From: Auritidibacter sp. Marseille-P8566
Lineage (GTDB): Bacteria; Actinomycetota; Actinomycetes; Actinomycetales; Microbacteriaceae
NCBI GenBank assembly: GCA_945896925.1
Contig: CAMDEV010000003.1
Coordinates: forward strand, 1-49,681
Direction of reading: 5' to 3'
Length of the DNA stretch: 49,681 bases
Shown: positions 25,283 through 34,281 of the stretch, one piece after another
Layout: each line of letters begins with the position of its first letter
Position numbering within the stretch: position 1 is the first letter of the stretch
Position numbers and translations under genes: made by a program
The notes under the pieces: generated by a model
What the model was told of the DNA's origin: nothing
The model's input: the letters and a program-made list of their open reading frames with translations, nothing else
The model's database searches: none

Positions 25283-27037
25283 ATGTCAGAAGTTAAAGTT
25301 CATCACCATCAGTATGACGTTGTAATTGTTGGTGCCGGTGGCGCTGGTATGCGTGCTGCGATTGAAGCAGGGCCGCACGCCAAGACCGCTGTTATCTCTA
25401 AGCTCTTCCCAACCCGTTCACACACTGGAGCTGCTCAAGGTGGTATGGCCGCTGCTCTAGCCAACGTTGAAGAAGACTCCTGGGAATGGCACACCTTCGA
25501 CACCGTTAAAGGTGGCGACTACCTAGTTGACCAGGACGCTGCGGAAATTCTTGCTAAAGAATCTGTTCAGGCAGTTATCGACTTAGAAAACATGGGCTTG
25601 CCTTTCAACAGAACTCCTGACGGCAAGATCGACCAGAGAAGATTCGGTGGTCACACCAGAGATCACGGTAAGGCTCCGGTTAGAAGATCTTGTTATGCAG
25701 CTGACCGAACAGGTCACATGATCCTGCAGACCTTGTATCAAAACTGCGTAAAGCTTGGCATTGAGTTCTATAACGAGTTCTATGTTCTAGACCTAGTTAT
25801 GAACACTGTTGATGGTGTTGAAAGACCAGCAGCTGTTGTTGCCTATGAACTAGCAACTGGAGAGCTACACGTCTTCCAAGGTAAGTCAATAGTGTTTGCT
25901 ACCGGTGGATTCGGAAAGATCTTCAAGACCACATCTAACGCTCACACTCTCACCGGTGATGGTGTTGGCATCATCTACCGAAAGGGTCTTCCACTGGAAG
26001 ACATGGAGTTCTACCAATTCCATCCAACCGGTCTTGCTGGCCTTGGCATCTTGCTTTCTGAGGCGGCTCGTGGTGAAGGCGGAATCCTTCGAAACGCATC
26101 TGGCGAAAGATTCATGGAGCGCTATGCCCCAACCATCAAGGATCTAGCGCCTCGAGACATGGTTGCCAGAGCTATGGCAAACGAGGTTCGTGAAGGAAGA
26201 GGAGCAGGCCCAAACAAGGACTACGTGTTACTAGACCTCACTCACCTAGAGCCTGCTGTTATTGATGCAAAGCTTCCAGATATCACCGAGTTTGCTAGAA
26301 CCTACCTAGGTGTTGAGCCATACACAGAACCCGTTCCAGTATTCCCAACTGCGCACTATGCAATGGGTGGAATCCCAACCAACATCAAAGCTGAAGTGCT
26401 AAGAGATAACGACACTGTTGTTCCAGGTCTCTATGCAGCTGGCGAATGTGCTTGTGTTTCTGTGCACGGTGCTAACCGTCTAGGAACTAACTCACTGTTA
26501 GATATCAATGTGTTTGGTAAGCGTGCAGGTATCTACGCGGTTGAGTATGCCAAGGATGCAAAGTTTGTTGATGTTCCAGAAGATGCAATTGCTGAAACTG
26601 TGAAGTTAATTGAGCACATGAGAAACGCAACTGGAACAGAGAAGATTGCAGTTATCCGTAAAGAGCTTCAAGACACCATGGATAAGAATGCTCAGGTTTA
26701 TAGAACCGAAGAATCGCTCAACGAAGCACTAGAGAAGATTAAAGAACTTCGTAAGAGATATGAGCACATCCAGGTTCAGGACCGCGGTATGAGATTCAAT
26801 ACCGATCTACTCGAAGCAATTGAACTTGGCTTCTTGTTAGATCTTGCAGAAGTTCTTGCTTTCACTGCACGTGAGAGAAGAGAATCTCGCGGTGGTCACT
26901 TCCGTGAAGACTTTGAAACTCGTAATGATGAAAAGTTCATGGTTCACTCAATGGCATACAAAACAGAAAAAGACATCAAGATTGACTGGAAGCCAGTAAC
27001 TATTACCAACTACCCACCAATGGAGCGTAAGTACTAA
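25283..27037 (+). CDS. sdhA: Succinate dehydrogenase flavoprotein subunit
   Basis: A 584-residue FAD subunit that oxidises succinate to fumarate on the cytoplasmic face. The FAD-binding [18 protein letters not shown] is near the N-terminus, the flavin-linking His is in [15 protein letters not shown], the active-site region includes QFHPTGL and [17 protein letters not shown], and [13 protein letters not shown] is near residue 400. The length is typical. It starts eight bases after sdhD with AAAGGAAT as ribosome-binding site, and its stop overlaps the sdhB start (TAATG), ensuring matched amounts of A and B. Confidence 0.97.
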   Translation: MSEVKVHHHQYDVVIVGAGGAGMRAAIEAGPHAKTAVISKLFPTRSHTGAAQGGMAAALANVEEDSWEWHTFDTVKGGDYLVDQDAAEILAKESVQAVIDLENMGLPFNRTPDGKIDQRRFGGHTRDHGKAPVRRSCYAADRTGHMILQTLYQNCVKLGIEFYNEFYVLDLVMNTVDGVERPAAVVAYELATGELHVFQGKSIVFATGGFGKIFKTTSNAHTLTGDGVGIIYRKGLPLEDMEFYQFHPTGLAGLGILLSEAARGEGGILRNASGERFMERYAPTIKDLAPRDMVARAMANEVREGRGAGPNKDYVLLDLTHLEPAVIDAKLPDITEFARTYLGVEPYTEPVPVFPTAHYAMGGIPTNIKAEVLRDNDTVVPGLYAAGECACVSVHGANRLGTNSLLDINVFGKRAGIYAVEYAKDAKFVDVPEDAIAETVKLIEHMRNATGTEKIAVIRKELQDTMDKNAQVYRTEESLNEALEKIKELRKRYEHIQVQDRGMRFNTDLLEAIELGFLLDLAEVLAFTARERRESRGGHFREDFETRNDEKFMVHSMAYKTEKDIKIDWKPVTITNYPPMERKY

Positions 27038-27786
27038 TGAGCACTGCAGTTGAATCAGTAAAGGAAATCGCAGAGGTTCCTTCTTTTCAGGTGACCCTGT
27101 TTGTTCGTCGCTTTGATCCAGAGAACGATGCTGAGCCTAAGTGGCAGGACTTCGATGTCACTGTTTTCGGAACAGATCGTGTCCTTGATGCCCTTCACAA
27201 AATCAAGTGGGAACTAGATGGTTCTCTAACTTTCAGAAGATCTTGTGCTCACGGTGTCTGTGGTTCAGATGCAATGCGTATCAACGGTAGAAACAGATTG
27301 GCTTGTAAGACTCTGATTAAGGATCTCGACATTACTCAGCCGATTTATGTTGAACCAATAAAGGGTCTTAAGGTTGAGAAAGACCTAGTCGTAGACATGA
27401 ACCCGTTCTACCAGGCTTACCGCGATGTCAAACCTTTCCTGATTGCCTCTGACTCCCCTACCAAGGAACGCATTCAGTCTCCTGAAGACAGGGCTAGATT
27501 CGATGACACCACAAAGTGCATTCTCTGTGCAGCCTGTACAACTTCTTGCCCGGTTTTCTGGACAGACAACCAATACTTTGGTCCAGCTGCCATCGTGAAT
27601 GCACACCGTTTCATCTTTGACTCAAGAGACGAAGCAGCTGAGGTAAGGCTAGATATCTTGAACGATAAAGAAGGTGTCTGGCGTTGCCGAACTACCTTCA
27701 ACTGCACCGAAGCCTGCCCTAGAGGAATTGAAGTCACCAAGGCAATTGCTGAGGTCAAGCAGGCTGTTCTTCGTGGTCGCGCCTAG
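27037..27786 (+). CDS. sdhB: Succinate dehydrogenase iron-sulfur subunit
   Basis: A 249-residue electron-transfer subunit carrying three clusters. The [2Fe-2S] ligands are in RRSCAHGVCGSDAMRING (Cys70, Cys75, with Asp78 in the third position as in the E. coli protein) and Cys90; the [4Fe-4S] motif is CILCAACTTSCPVFW and the [3Fe-4S] motif CRTTFNCTEACPRGIEV. It moves electrons from SdhA flavin to quinone. Coupled to sdhA by a one-base overlap. Only a weak stem (GGGA/TCCC, about 27790-27811) follows, so read-through into the Rieske gene is possible. Confidence 0.97.
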   Translation: MSTAVESVKEIAEVPSFQVTLFVRRFDPENDAEPKWQDFDVTVFGTDRVLDALHKIKWELDGSLTFRRSCAHGVCGSDAMRINGRNRLACKTLIKDLDITQPIYVEPIKGLKVEKDLVVDMNPFYQAYRDVKPFLIASDSPTKERIQSPEDRARFDDTTKCILCAACTTSCPVFWTDNQYFGPAAIVNAHRFIFDSRDEAAEVRLDILNDKEGVWRCRTTFNCTEACPRGIEVTKAIAEVKQAVLRGRA

Positions 27787-27842
27787 TCTGGGAAATCTCT
27801 AAAAACTCTCCCGTTTGACTGGTTGTTCCCCAAATTGAAACA

Positions 27843-27848
27843 TAGGCT
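27843..27848 (+). promoter_or_regulatory. -10 box TAGGCT for leaderless Rieske gene
   Basis: TAGGCT, six bases (TAAGCC), then ATG at 27855. The hexamer is identical to the accA box, and no ribosome-binding site is present. Confidence 0.6.
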
Positions 27849-27854
27849 TAAGCC

Positions 27855-28313
27855 ATGTCTGAACACGAGTGCAATCCCAGCGCAAAGGAAGCTAAAGAGA
27901 CGCTAGGTCTATCCCGTCGAAACTTCTTCGCGGGAGTTGCACTAGCAGCTTCCACATTAGGACTTTCAACTCTCGCTTCATCAGCTCAAGCGGCCAGCAA
28001 GAAATACAAAGTTTGTTCAATCAAAGATATCAAAATTGGTGGAGGAAGCATTTTCAAGATTGCCGGTGCTGGTGGCTTGCAAGTCTTAATCACCCAGCCT
28101 AAATCAGGCGTTTTCAGAGCGTTCAACCCAGCGTGCACCCACGAAGGTTTTCGACTTGGCAGCATTAGCGGAACAAACATCATTTGCCCGGTTCACCGAG
28201 CAACTTTTGATACCAACACCGGACGTGCGACTAGAGGTCCAGCACGGCAACCTCTAACTAAATACACATTGACTGTTGAGAATAAAAATATTTTCGTAAC
28301 GATTAGGTCCTAA
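27855..28313 (+). CDS. Tat-exported Rieske [2Fe-2S] protein
   Basis: A 152-residue small Rieske protein. The N-terminal Tat signal has SRRNFFAGVALAA at residues 20-32 with an Ala-rich cleavage region ending near SAQA. The Rieske cluster ligands are Cys94-Thr-His96 in CTHEGFRLG and Cys111 and His114 in CPVHRATFD. Folded, cofactor-loaded export outside the membrane is implied. It is too short for the cytochrome bc1 Rieske subunit, so it is a stand-alone electron carrier of unknown partner. It follows sdhB by 68 bases but has its own leaderless-type promoter. Its last 11 bases overlap the convergent ptsI. Confidence 0.88.
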   Translation: MSEHECNPSAKEAKETLGLSRRNFFAGVALAASTLGLSTLASSAQAASKKYKVCSIKDIKIGGGSIFKIAGAGGLQVLITQPKSGVFRAFNPACTHEGFRLGSISGTNIICPVHRATFDTNTGRATRGPARQPLTKYTLTVENKNIFVTIRS

Positions 28314-29841
28314 GTGCTCTAACCAATCCAGGTAGCAGCGCTGGAGACAAAGACAAACTCGTTACACCATATTCGATAAACAACTTTGCAGACTCTGGAT
28401 CCCCTGCCGCCTCACCACAGATACCAACCGGTTTGTGTGCAGCTGTTGATGCTGAAATGACTCTCTCAATCAAGCCAAGTACTTCAGGTTTCCTCACATC
28501 ACTCAATGCAATCGCTGAGTTGGTGCGATCGAGATTCAAGGTGTATTGCGTGAGGTCATTAGTTCCTATGCTGACGAAATCAACTGTGTTCAGAATCCCA
28601 GCAAAAGTGTCTTCCTGACAGACCTCAGGAACTTCAATCATCACCCCAACAATTTTCAAGCCATAATTCTTAGCTAATTCAACAAACTGCTTTGCCTGCT
28701 TCGAGCTTGTAATCATCGGCGCCATTACCCACAGTTCAGTTTCTGGATATCTCTTCGAGCTCTCTGCCAATGCTTCAAGTTGAGTCTCTAATACTTCTAG
28801 GTTAGAAAGTAGCGCTTGGAAGCCACGGTTCGCATATTTACCCGTCTCGGTTAGCGAGAGGAAAGGAAGAGGTTTATCGGTATCTAGATCAAGCACTCGA
28901 ACAATCACCCGCTTGCCTGGAAAAGCGGATAGCAGTCTTGAGTATTCAAGAATCTGTTTCTCAAGAGAAGGTGCCTGCTTCTCTCCAAGAAAGAGTAACT
29001 CAGTTCTGAATAACCCAACTCCTTGAGCCCCAAAAGCTAGAGCAGATTCTGCCTCTGAAGACGAACCTAGGTTGGCAAAGAGAGCAACCGGTAAGTCGAA
29101 GTTACTAACATCAGGGTGATGAGGGTTCTTGGTGAGAGCTTCCTGATACTGTCTCAGTTCCAGTTCATTTGGGTTTACTAAAACCTGTCCACTGCTGGAA
29201 TCAACGATTACCTGATCCCCCAGTTGAATGAACTCAGAACCTAGGACAGAAACTACTGTTGGAAGATTTGCAGCTCTTGCCAGTATTGCAGTGTGAGAAG
29301 TTGCGCTGCCTGTGCTGGTAATCAATCCAACAATTGAAGTGTTGGCTAATCTGCTCATTTCCAATGGCCCGACCGAGTCGGCAAACAAGACAAAGGGCTC
29401 AGCTGGGAAATCTACTGCACCCTCACCGCTCAAAACCTGAATTACTCGATTACCCAGTTCTTCAATGTCTGATGCCCTAGCAGCGAAGTATTCACCCAGA
29501 GAAGACAGTGCTTTTGCCGCTCCCGCGAAAGCGCCTGACACTGCACGTTGTGAGTTAGCGCCATCAGCTAGACGTTCCTTTATTCCAGCCAAAAGGGATG
29601 GATCGCTTAGGGTGAGCTTCATCGCCTCAAGAATTGAAGCTGCTTCGGCATCAGAGTTCTTTGCGCTTTCGTCTAAGTCTTTTTCAACCTGGGCAATAGC
29701 AGCAGTAATTGCCATCAGTCCTCTAGAGCTACCCGCCTTATCGCTTTCCCAGGGCACATATTTAGCGCTGGTGTATTTGAAAGCACGGCCGATGGCAATA
29801 CCCGTGCCAACACCGGCACCAACTAATACGCGTTCACTCAC
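28303..29841 (-). CDS. ptsI: Phosphoenolpyruvate-protein phosphotransferase (PTS enzyme I)
   Basis: A 512-residue EI that autophosphorylates from PEP and charges HPr. The phosphorylated His183 lies in STGSATSHTAILARAANLPTVV; the C-terminal PEP-binding barrel has GVGLFRTELLFLG, FVSIGTNDLTQYTLNLDR and GICGEAAGDP with the catalytic Cys. It is somewhat shorter than the usual 550-575 residues, mainly in the N-terminal HPr-binding part. The start is GTG, six bases after a minus-strand TAGACT. No ptsH is nearby. It is the upstream donor for the IIA/IIB pair at 13376-14104. It is divergent from xth over only 33 bases. Confidence 0.92.
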   Translation of the reverse strand: MSERVLVGAGVGTGIAIGRAFKYTSAKYVPWESDKAGSSRGLMAITAAIAQVEKDLDESAKNSDAEAASILEAMKLTLSDPSLLAGIKERLADGANSQRAVSGAFAGAAKALSSLGEYFAARASDIEELGNRVIQVLSGEGAVDFPAEPFVLFADSVGPLEMSRLANTSIVGLITSTGSATSHTAILARAANLPTVVSVLGSEFIQLGDQVIVDSSSGQVLVNPNELELRQYQEALTKNPHHPDVSNFDLPVALFANLGSSSEAESALAFGAQGVGLFRTELLFLGEKQAPSLEKQILEYSRLLSAFPGKRVIVRVLDLDTDKPLPFLSLTETGKYANRGFQALLSNLEVLETQLEALAESSKRYPETELWVMAPMITSSKQAKQFVELAKNYGLKIVGVMIEVPEVCQEDTFAGILNTVDFVSIGTNDLTQYTLNLDRTNSAIALSDVRKPEVLGLIERVISASTAAHKPVGICGEAAGDPESAKLFIEYGVTSLSLSPALLPGLVRALRT

Positions 29842-29847
29842 CAGACA

Positions 29848-29853
29848 AGTCTA
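29848..29853 (-). promoter_or_regulatory. -10 box TAGACT for leaderless ptsI
   Basis: Minus strand: TAGACT, six bases (TGTCTG), then the GTG start at 29841. It lies only nine bases from the oppositely oriented box of xth. Confidence 0.6.
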
Positions 29854-29862
29854 AGTTCACCT

Positions 29863-29868
29863 TAAACT
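29863..29868 (+). promoter_or_regulatory. -10 box TAAACT for leaderless xth
   Basis: TAAACT, six bases (TGTCCC), then ATG at 29875. Back-to-back with the ptsI box; each promoter's -35 zone would fall on the other gene's start. Confidence 0.6.
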
Positions 29869-29874
29869 TGTCCC

Positions 29875-30690
29875 ATGCCTAAAGCCTCAGTAAAAGTAGC
29901 GACAATCAATGTCAACGGTGTCAGAGCCGCTTACCGCAGAGGCCTTGCGGACTGGGTGAAGGCTGAATCCCCGGATATCATTGCCCTGCAGGAAGTTAGA
30001 GCAGAGACCAAAGATCTTGAAGAGATCTTTGCTGAGATGCCGGGTGGTCCTTGGCACATCCTGCACGACAATGCTTCGGCTAAAGGCAGAGCTGGTGTTG
30101 CAGTCGTTTCCAAGGTCAAGGCCATAGCTTCAAGAACAGAACTAGGCCCGAAGGCTTTTGATAGTGCCGGCAGATGGTTGGAAGTTGATTTCAAGATTGG
30201 CTCAAAAATCTTCACAGTAATAAGTACATATGTTCACTCAGGTGAAGTTGACTCTCCTAAGCAAGTTGAGAAGTACAAATTCTTAGATGCCATGACTAAG
30301 AGAATGGCCGCACTTAGAAAAGAAGAAGGACTGACGGTTGTTGTTGGCGATCTCAACGTTGGTCACACCGAACTAGACATCAAGAACTGGAAGGGTAATC
30401 TTAAGAATGCGGGTTTCCTTCCAGAGGAACGCGCATACTTTGACATCTGGATGCACAAACAGGGTTGGGTGGATCTAGGAAGAGTCGCACACCCAGAAAC
30501 TCCTGGCCCATACACCTGGTGGTCATTCAGAGGACAGGCTTTTGATACTGATACCGGTTGGAGAATCGACTACCAGATTGCAACTCCAAAGCTTGCCAAG
30601 CTAGCAAGTAACTACAAAGTTCACAGAGCTGCTAGTTACGACACTCGTTTCACAGACCATTCCCCTGTAGTTGTTGAGTACGCTATCTAA
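29875..30690 (+). CDS. xth: Exodeoxyribonuclease III (AP endonuclease family)
   Basis: A 271-residue member of the exonuclease-endonuclease-phosphatase fold that nicks DNA at abasic sites and trims 3' ends in base excision repair. Visible catalytic motifs are [17 protein letters not shown], the metal-binding Glu in [36 protein letters not shown] and the final [11 protein letters not shown] containing the catalytic Asp-His. The length and motif order fit ExoIII. The ATG follows a -10 box by six bases with no ribosome-binding site. trpS starts two bases after its stop. Confidence 0.94.
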   Translation: MPKASVKVATINVNGVRAAYRRGLADWVKAESPDIIALQEVRAETKDLEEIFAEMPGGPWHILHDNASAKGRAGVAVVSKVKAIASRTELGPKAFDSAGRWLEVDFKIGSKIFTVISTYVHSGEVDSPKQVEKYKFLDAMTKRMAALRKEEGLTVVVGDLNVGHTELDIKNWKGNLKNAGFLPEERAYFDIWMHKQGWVDLGRVAHPETPGPYTWWSFRGQAFDTDTGWRIDYQIATPKLAKLASNYKVHRAASYDTRFTDHSPVVVEYAI

Positions 30691-30691
30691 C

Positions 30692-31699
30692 ATGACTGGC
30701 AAACCTAATCTCCTAAGCGGCATGCAGCCAAGTGCATCCTCACTGCACCTCGGAAACTACCTAGGCGCTCTAGTCAACTGGGTAAACATGCAGAGAGACT
30801 TCAACGCTTTCTATGTCATTGTGGATCTTCATGCCATCACAGTTCCTCAGGATCCGAACGAACTTAGAACCAACACCAGAAGAACTGCCGCTCAATACAT
30901 AGCAGCTGGCATCGACCCTCAAGAATCAGCCCTGTTCGTTCAGAGCCACGTTCCTGCACACGCAGAACTAGCCTGGGTACTTAATTGCATCACCGGTTTT
31001 GGTGAAGCAAGCCGGATGACCCAGTTCAAAGACAAGTCTCAAAAAGCGGGAAGCGACTCTGCTTCGGTGGGGCTCTTTACCTACCCGATTCTTCAGGCAG
31101 CAGACATTCTTCTATATCAACCAAAAGCAGTTCCAGTTGGTGAAGATCAGAGACAACACCTTGAACTAACTAGAGATCTTGCTGAAAGATTCAACTCCAG
31201 ATTCGGTAAGACCTTCACGATGCCCGAAGCCCACATCCTCAAAGAAACTGCAAAGATCTACGATCTTCAAAACCCAACCGCAAAGATGTCTAAGTCGGCT
31301 CAAGACCCGAAGGGCTTGGTCAACCTTATGGACGATGACTCAACAATTGCCAAGAAGATAAAGAGTGCTGTTACCGATACCGATGCTTCAATCAGAGTCG
31401 ACTGGGAGAACAAGCCAGGTGTCTCAAACCTTCTTTCTATTCACTCATCTGTCAGCGGTGAATCACTGATTTCACTCGAGGAGAGATTCGCTGGAGCGGG
31501 CTACGGTGTCCTAAAGTCTGAGGTGGCAGATGTGGTAGTCAATGCTCTTGCCCCAATCAGAGATAGGGCAAACGAACTAATGAGTGACACCACAGAACTA
31601 GACAGACTCCTTGCATCTGGTGCTGAAAAGGCCAGATCTGTGGCAGAAGCAACCTTGGCTGATGTGTATGACAGAGTCGGGTTTATCCGAGCTAAATAG
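30692..31699 (+). CDS. trpS: Tryptophanyl-tRNA synthetase
   Basis: A 335-residue class I aminoacyl-tRNA synthetase. The HIGH-type motif is [15 protein letters not shown] near the N-terminus and the KMSKS-type motif is [10 protein letters not shown] near residue 200; [28 protein letters not shown] is the tryptophan and adenylate region. I place the start at the ATG two bases after the xth stop; a TTG-initiated extension overlapping xth would add seven residues with no conserved content. No T-box or attenuator is seen upstream, so it is simply co-transcribed with xth. Confidence 0.96.
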   Translation: MTGKPNLLSGMQPSASSLHLGNYLGALVNWVNMQRDFNAFYVIVDLHAITVPQDPNELRTNTRRTAAQYIAAGIDPQESALFVQSHVPAHAELAWVLNCITGFGEASRMTQFKDKSQKAGSDSASVGLFTYPILQAADILLYQPKAVPVGEDQRQHLELTRDLAERFNSRFGKTFTMPEAHILKETAKIYDLQNPTAKMSKSAQDPKGLVNLMDDDSTIAKKIKSAVTDTDASIRVDWENKPGVSNLLSIHSSVSGESLISLEERFAGAGYGVLKSEVADVVVNALAPIRDRANELMSDTTELDRLLASGAEKARSVAEATLADVYDRVGFIRAK

Positions 31700-31850
31700 G
31701 TCTCTAGTAACGGAAATCTCACTTGAGCGTTCCCGACATCCAAATCGTTATGAAGACAATTGAGTACGATATCAGTTACCTTGTAAACCTTTTACTATAT
31801 TGGCTAGGGGATGTAATTTGCGTCCCAAAACATAACCAAGGAGAGAAGTA

Positions 31851-33188
31851 ATGAGCTTTAAAGCAAAGCGCGCGCTAGCAGCTGTTTCAGCTGTTGCACT
31901 ATCGTCACTGTTCCTAGCTGGTTGTTCATCGACGAACGACAATGCAGCAGGAGACTGTGCAGCATACTCAGATTATCTGGGTAACGAAGGCACAACAGTA
32001 GAGATCTACACAACCATCATCGATCCAGAAGCAGCTCTCTTCCAAGAGTCACTTGTTGAGTTCGAAGAATGTACTGGAATCACAGTTAACTGGAACGGAA
32101 CTCAGGAATTTGAAGCTCAGATTTCAGTTCGCGTCGAAGGTGGAACTGAGCCAGACCTAGCAATTTTCCCACAGCCAGGTCTTCTAGCTAAGTTTGCTGA
32201 CACCCTAGTTGCTGCACCAGATGCAGTTAGCGCTTCAGTTGACGAGAACTACTCACCAGACTGGAAGAACTACGGAACCGTTAACGGAACCTTCTTCGCT
32301 GCTCCTCTAGGTGCAAACGTGAAGTCATTCGTTTGGTACAACCCTAAGGTCTTCGCAGACAACGGTTACAGCATCCCTTCTACTTGGGAAGAGCTACTAA
32401 CCCTTTCTGACACCATCGCCGCTGACGGACAGATTCAGCCATGGTGTGCTGGTTTCGGTTCTGGTGAAGCTACCGGTTGGGTCGGAACTGACTGGATGGA
32501 AGACATCATGCTTCGTACCGCTTCAGCCGAGACTTACGACGCGTGGACCACTCACGGAATTCCTTTCAATGACCCTGCGGTTGTCACCGCGATTGGTGAA
32601 GCTGGCAAGATCCTGAAGAACCCAGACTACGTAGGTGACGTTGCTTCTATCGCAACCACAACCTTCCAGGATGGTGGAGCAGGTATCGTTGACGGAACTT
32701 GTGCAATGCACCGCCAGGCATCATTCATTGGTGGAATCTTGGCTGCTGACCACGGAGCAGAAATTGTTGACCCTTCAGACACATCAAAGGAAAACGGAAT
32801 CTCAGTGTTCTACTTCCCAGGTGCATCTGCTGACAACAAGCCAGCTCTTGGTGGTGGAGAGTTCGTTGGAGCTTTCGCAGACCGTCCAGAAGTTGCTGCA
32901 GTTCAGCACTACCTAACCACACCACTATGGAACAACAAGAAGGCTGCTCTTGGTGGATGGTTCTCAGCAAACAAGGGACTGGACGAGGCTAACGTTGCTG
33001 ACCCAGTAAACAAGGTTGCTGTTCAGATCCTAAAGAATGCAACTACCTTCCGTTTCGATGGCTCTGACGTTATGCCAGCAGCTGTTGGTGCAGGTACATT
33101 CTGGAAGGAAATGACTGCTTGGGTCGCTGAAGACAAGTCCGACATGGACGTGCTTGACGCTATCGAAGCATCATGGCCAACCAACTAA
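31851..33188 (+). CDS. aglE: Carbohydrate ABC transporter substrate-binding lipoprotein (AglE-like)
   Basis: A 445-residue lipoprotein with a signal peptide ending in the lipobox LAGC (Cys at residue 25). The mature protein is a family-1 sugar-binding protein; TTIIDPEAALFQESLVEFEE, GTEPDLAIFPQPGLLAKFAD and the Trp-rich WCAGFGSGEATGW region resemble alpha-glucoside binding proteins. It delivers sugar, probably maltose- or trehalose-like oligosaccharide, to the two permeases downstream. AAGGAGAG lies just before the ATG. The 151-base upstream gap holds an AT-rich TATATT (31796-31801) as a possible -10; no regulator gene is adjacent. A 15-bp stem-loop follows. Confidence 0.88.
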   Translation: MSFKAKRALAAVSAVALSSLFLAGCSSTNDNAAGDCAAYSDYLGNEGTTVEIYTTIIDPEAALFQESLVEFEECTGITVNWNGTQEFEAQISVRVEGGTEPDLAIFPQPGLLAKFADTLVAAPDAVSASVDENYSPDWKNYGTVNGTFFAAPLGANVKSFVWYNPKVFADNGYSIPSTWEELLTLSDTIAADGQIQPWCAGFGSGEATGWVGTDWMEDIMLRTASAETYDAWTTHGIPFNDPAVVTAIGEAGKILKNPDYVGDVASIATTTFQDGGAGIVDGTCAMHRQASFIGGILAADHGAEIVDPSDTSKENGISVFYFPGASADNKPALGGGEFVGAFADRPEVAAVQHYLTTPLWNNKKAALGGWFSANKGLDEANVADPVNKVAVQILKNATTFRFDGSDVMPAAVGAGTFWKEMTAWVAEDKSDMDVLDAIEASWPTN

Positions 33189-33207
33189 TTAGGATATAAG
33201 TACCCTA

Positions 33208-33253
33208 GAAATGGGGTGTGGCGGTCACTTTTGTGAAAGCCACACCCCATTTC
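33208..33253 (+). terminator. Intercistronic stem-loop after the sugar-binding protein gene
   Basis: Perfect 15-bp inverted repeat: GAAATGGGGTGTGGC (33208-33222) with GCCACACCCCATTTC (33239-33253), plus an inner TCAC/GTGA (33225-33228 with 33233-33236). No clear T-run follows (CATTAAGTC). It sits between aglE and aglF, so it probably limits read-through or protects the aglE mRNA end. Confidence 0.7.
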
Positions 33254-33270
33254 CATTAAGTCAGGAACAC

Positions 33271-34281
33271 ATGTTACACATCCCATTTGCAGCAGGAAGA
33301 AAGACCCCCTGGGAAGTCATCTACCCAAATCTCTTCCTGTTGATCATCTCTCTAGTTGTCTTCGCAGCAATCATTTACTTAGTTTTCCTAATCGCCTCCA
33401 GGGCCTCCGTCAAAGTTCAAGAGTGGCTCAAGTATGTGGTCTTCCTAGTACCAGCCACCTTGCTACTGGTAATCGGTTTGGTTTATCCGACACTTAGAAC
33501 AGTTCTAATGTCTTTCATGAACGATGACAGCACCGAGTTTGTTGGAGTAGAGAACTACGTCTGGTCTTTCACAATCCCAGAGATTTTGATCGTGCTCAGA
33601 AACACAGCCATCTGGGTTTTCGTTGTTCCAATTGTTTCTACCCTTTTAGGGCTCGTCATTGCATACATGACCGACCGCATGAAAAGAGCTGCAGTCGTCA
33701 AATCCCTCATCTTTTTACCAATGGCTATATCGTTTGTTGGTGCCGGTGTTATTTGGAAATTTGTCTACGACTACCAACCCAACCTAACTAAGGCTGACCT
33801 TGGTCTATTCAGTGCCCTTTCTAAATCAATTGGCATAGACCCACCTAACTGGCTTCTAGAAGCTCCCCTAAACACCTTCCTACTCATCGTTGTAATGGTT
33901 TGGATTCAGACCGGTTTCGCAATGGTCGTGCTCTCAGCTGCCATGAAGAATGTTCCTGAAGAGGTTGTTGAAGCGGCAATGCTCGACGGCGCAACTGTTT
34001 TCAAAACCTTTATTAGGGTCACAATTCCGATGATCAGAGCGACCATCGTAGTTGTGCTAACCACCATCTCAATTGGAACTCTGAAGGTGTTTGACATCGT
34101 TAGGACAATGACTGGCGGTAACTTCCAGACCAACGTTATTGCCAATGAGATGTATTCACAGACCTTTAGACAGATGAACTATGGTCACGGTAGTGCTCTT
34201 GCAGTTATTCTCCTGGTCTGTGTAATTCCGATCATCGCCTATAACCTACGACAACTGAAGATTGAAAGGACGGAGCGCTAA
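33271..34281 (+). CDS. aglF: Carbohydrate ABC transporter permease (AglF-like)
   Basis: A 336-residue MalF-type permease with about seven or eight membrane helices. The cytoplasmic EAA loop reads EAAMLDGATVFKTFIRVTIPMI, the docking site for the ATPase. I place the start at ATG 33271, with AGGA before it; an upstream in-frame ATG at 33211 lies inside the stem-loop and would add an unlikely Cys/His-rich tail. Its stop overlaps the aglG start (TAATG). With aglG it forms the membrane channel fed by aglE. Confidence 0.9.
   Translation: MLHIPFAAGRKTPWEVIYPNLFLLIISLVVFAAIIYLVFLIASRASVKVQEWLKYVVFLVPATLLLVIGLVYPTLRTVLMSFMNDDSTEFVGVENYVWSFTIPEILIVLRNTAIWVFVVPIVSTLLGLVIAYMTDRMKRAAVVKSLIFLPMAISFVGAGVIWKFVYDYQPNLTKADLGLFSALSKSIGIDPPNWLLEAPLNTFLLIVVMVWIQTGFAMVVLSAAMKNVPEEVVEAAMLDGATVFKTFIRVTIPMIRATIVVVLTTISIGTLKVFDIVRTMTGGNFQTNVIANEMYSQTFRQMNYGHGSALAVILLVCVIPIIAYNLRQLKIERTER

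Noticed and set aside
33211-33270. N-terminal extension of the aglF permease from ATG 33211
   Set aside because: The codons lie inside a perfect 15-bp stem-loop, encode an odd Cys/His-rich tail, and a better placed AGGA-preceded ATG occurs at 33271.
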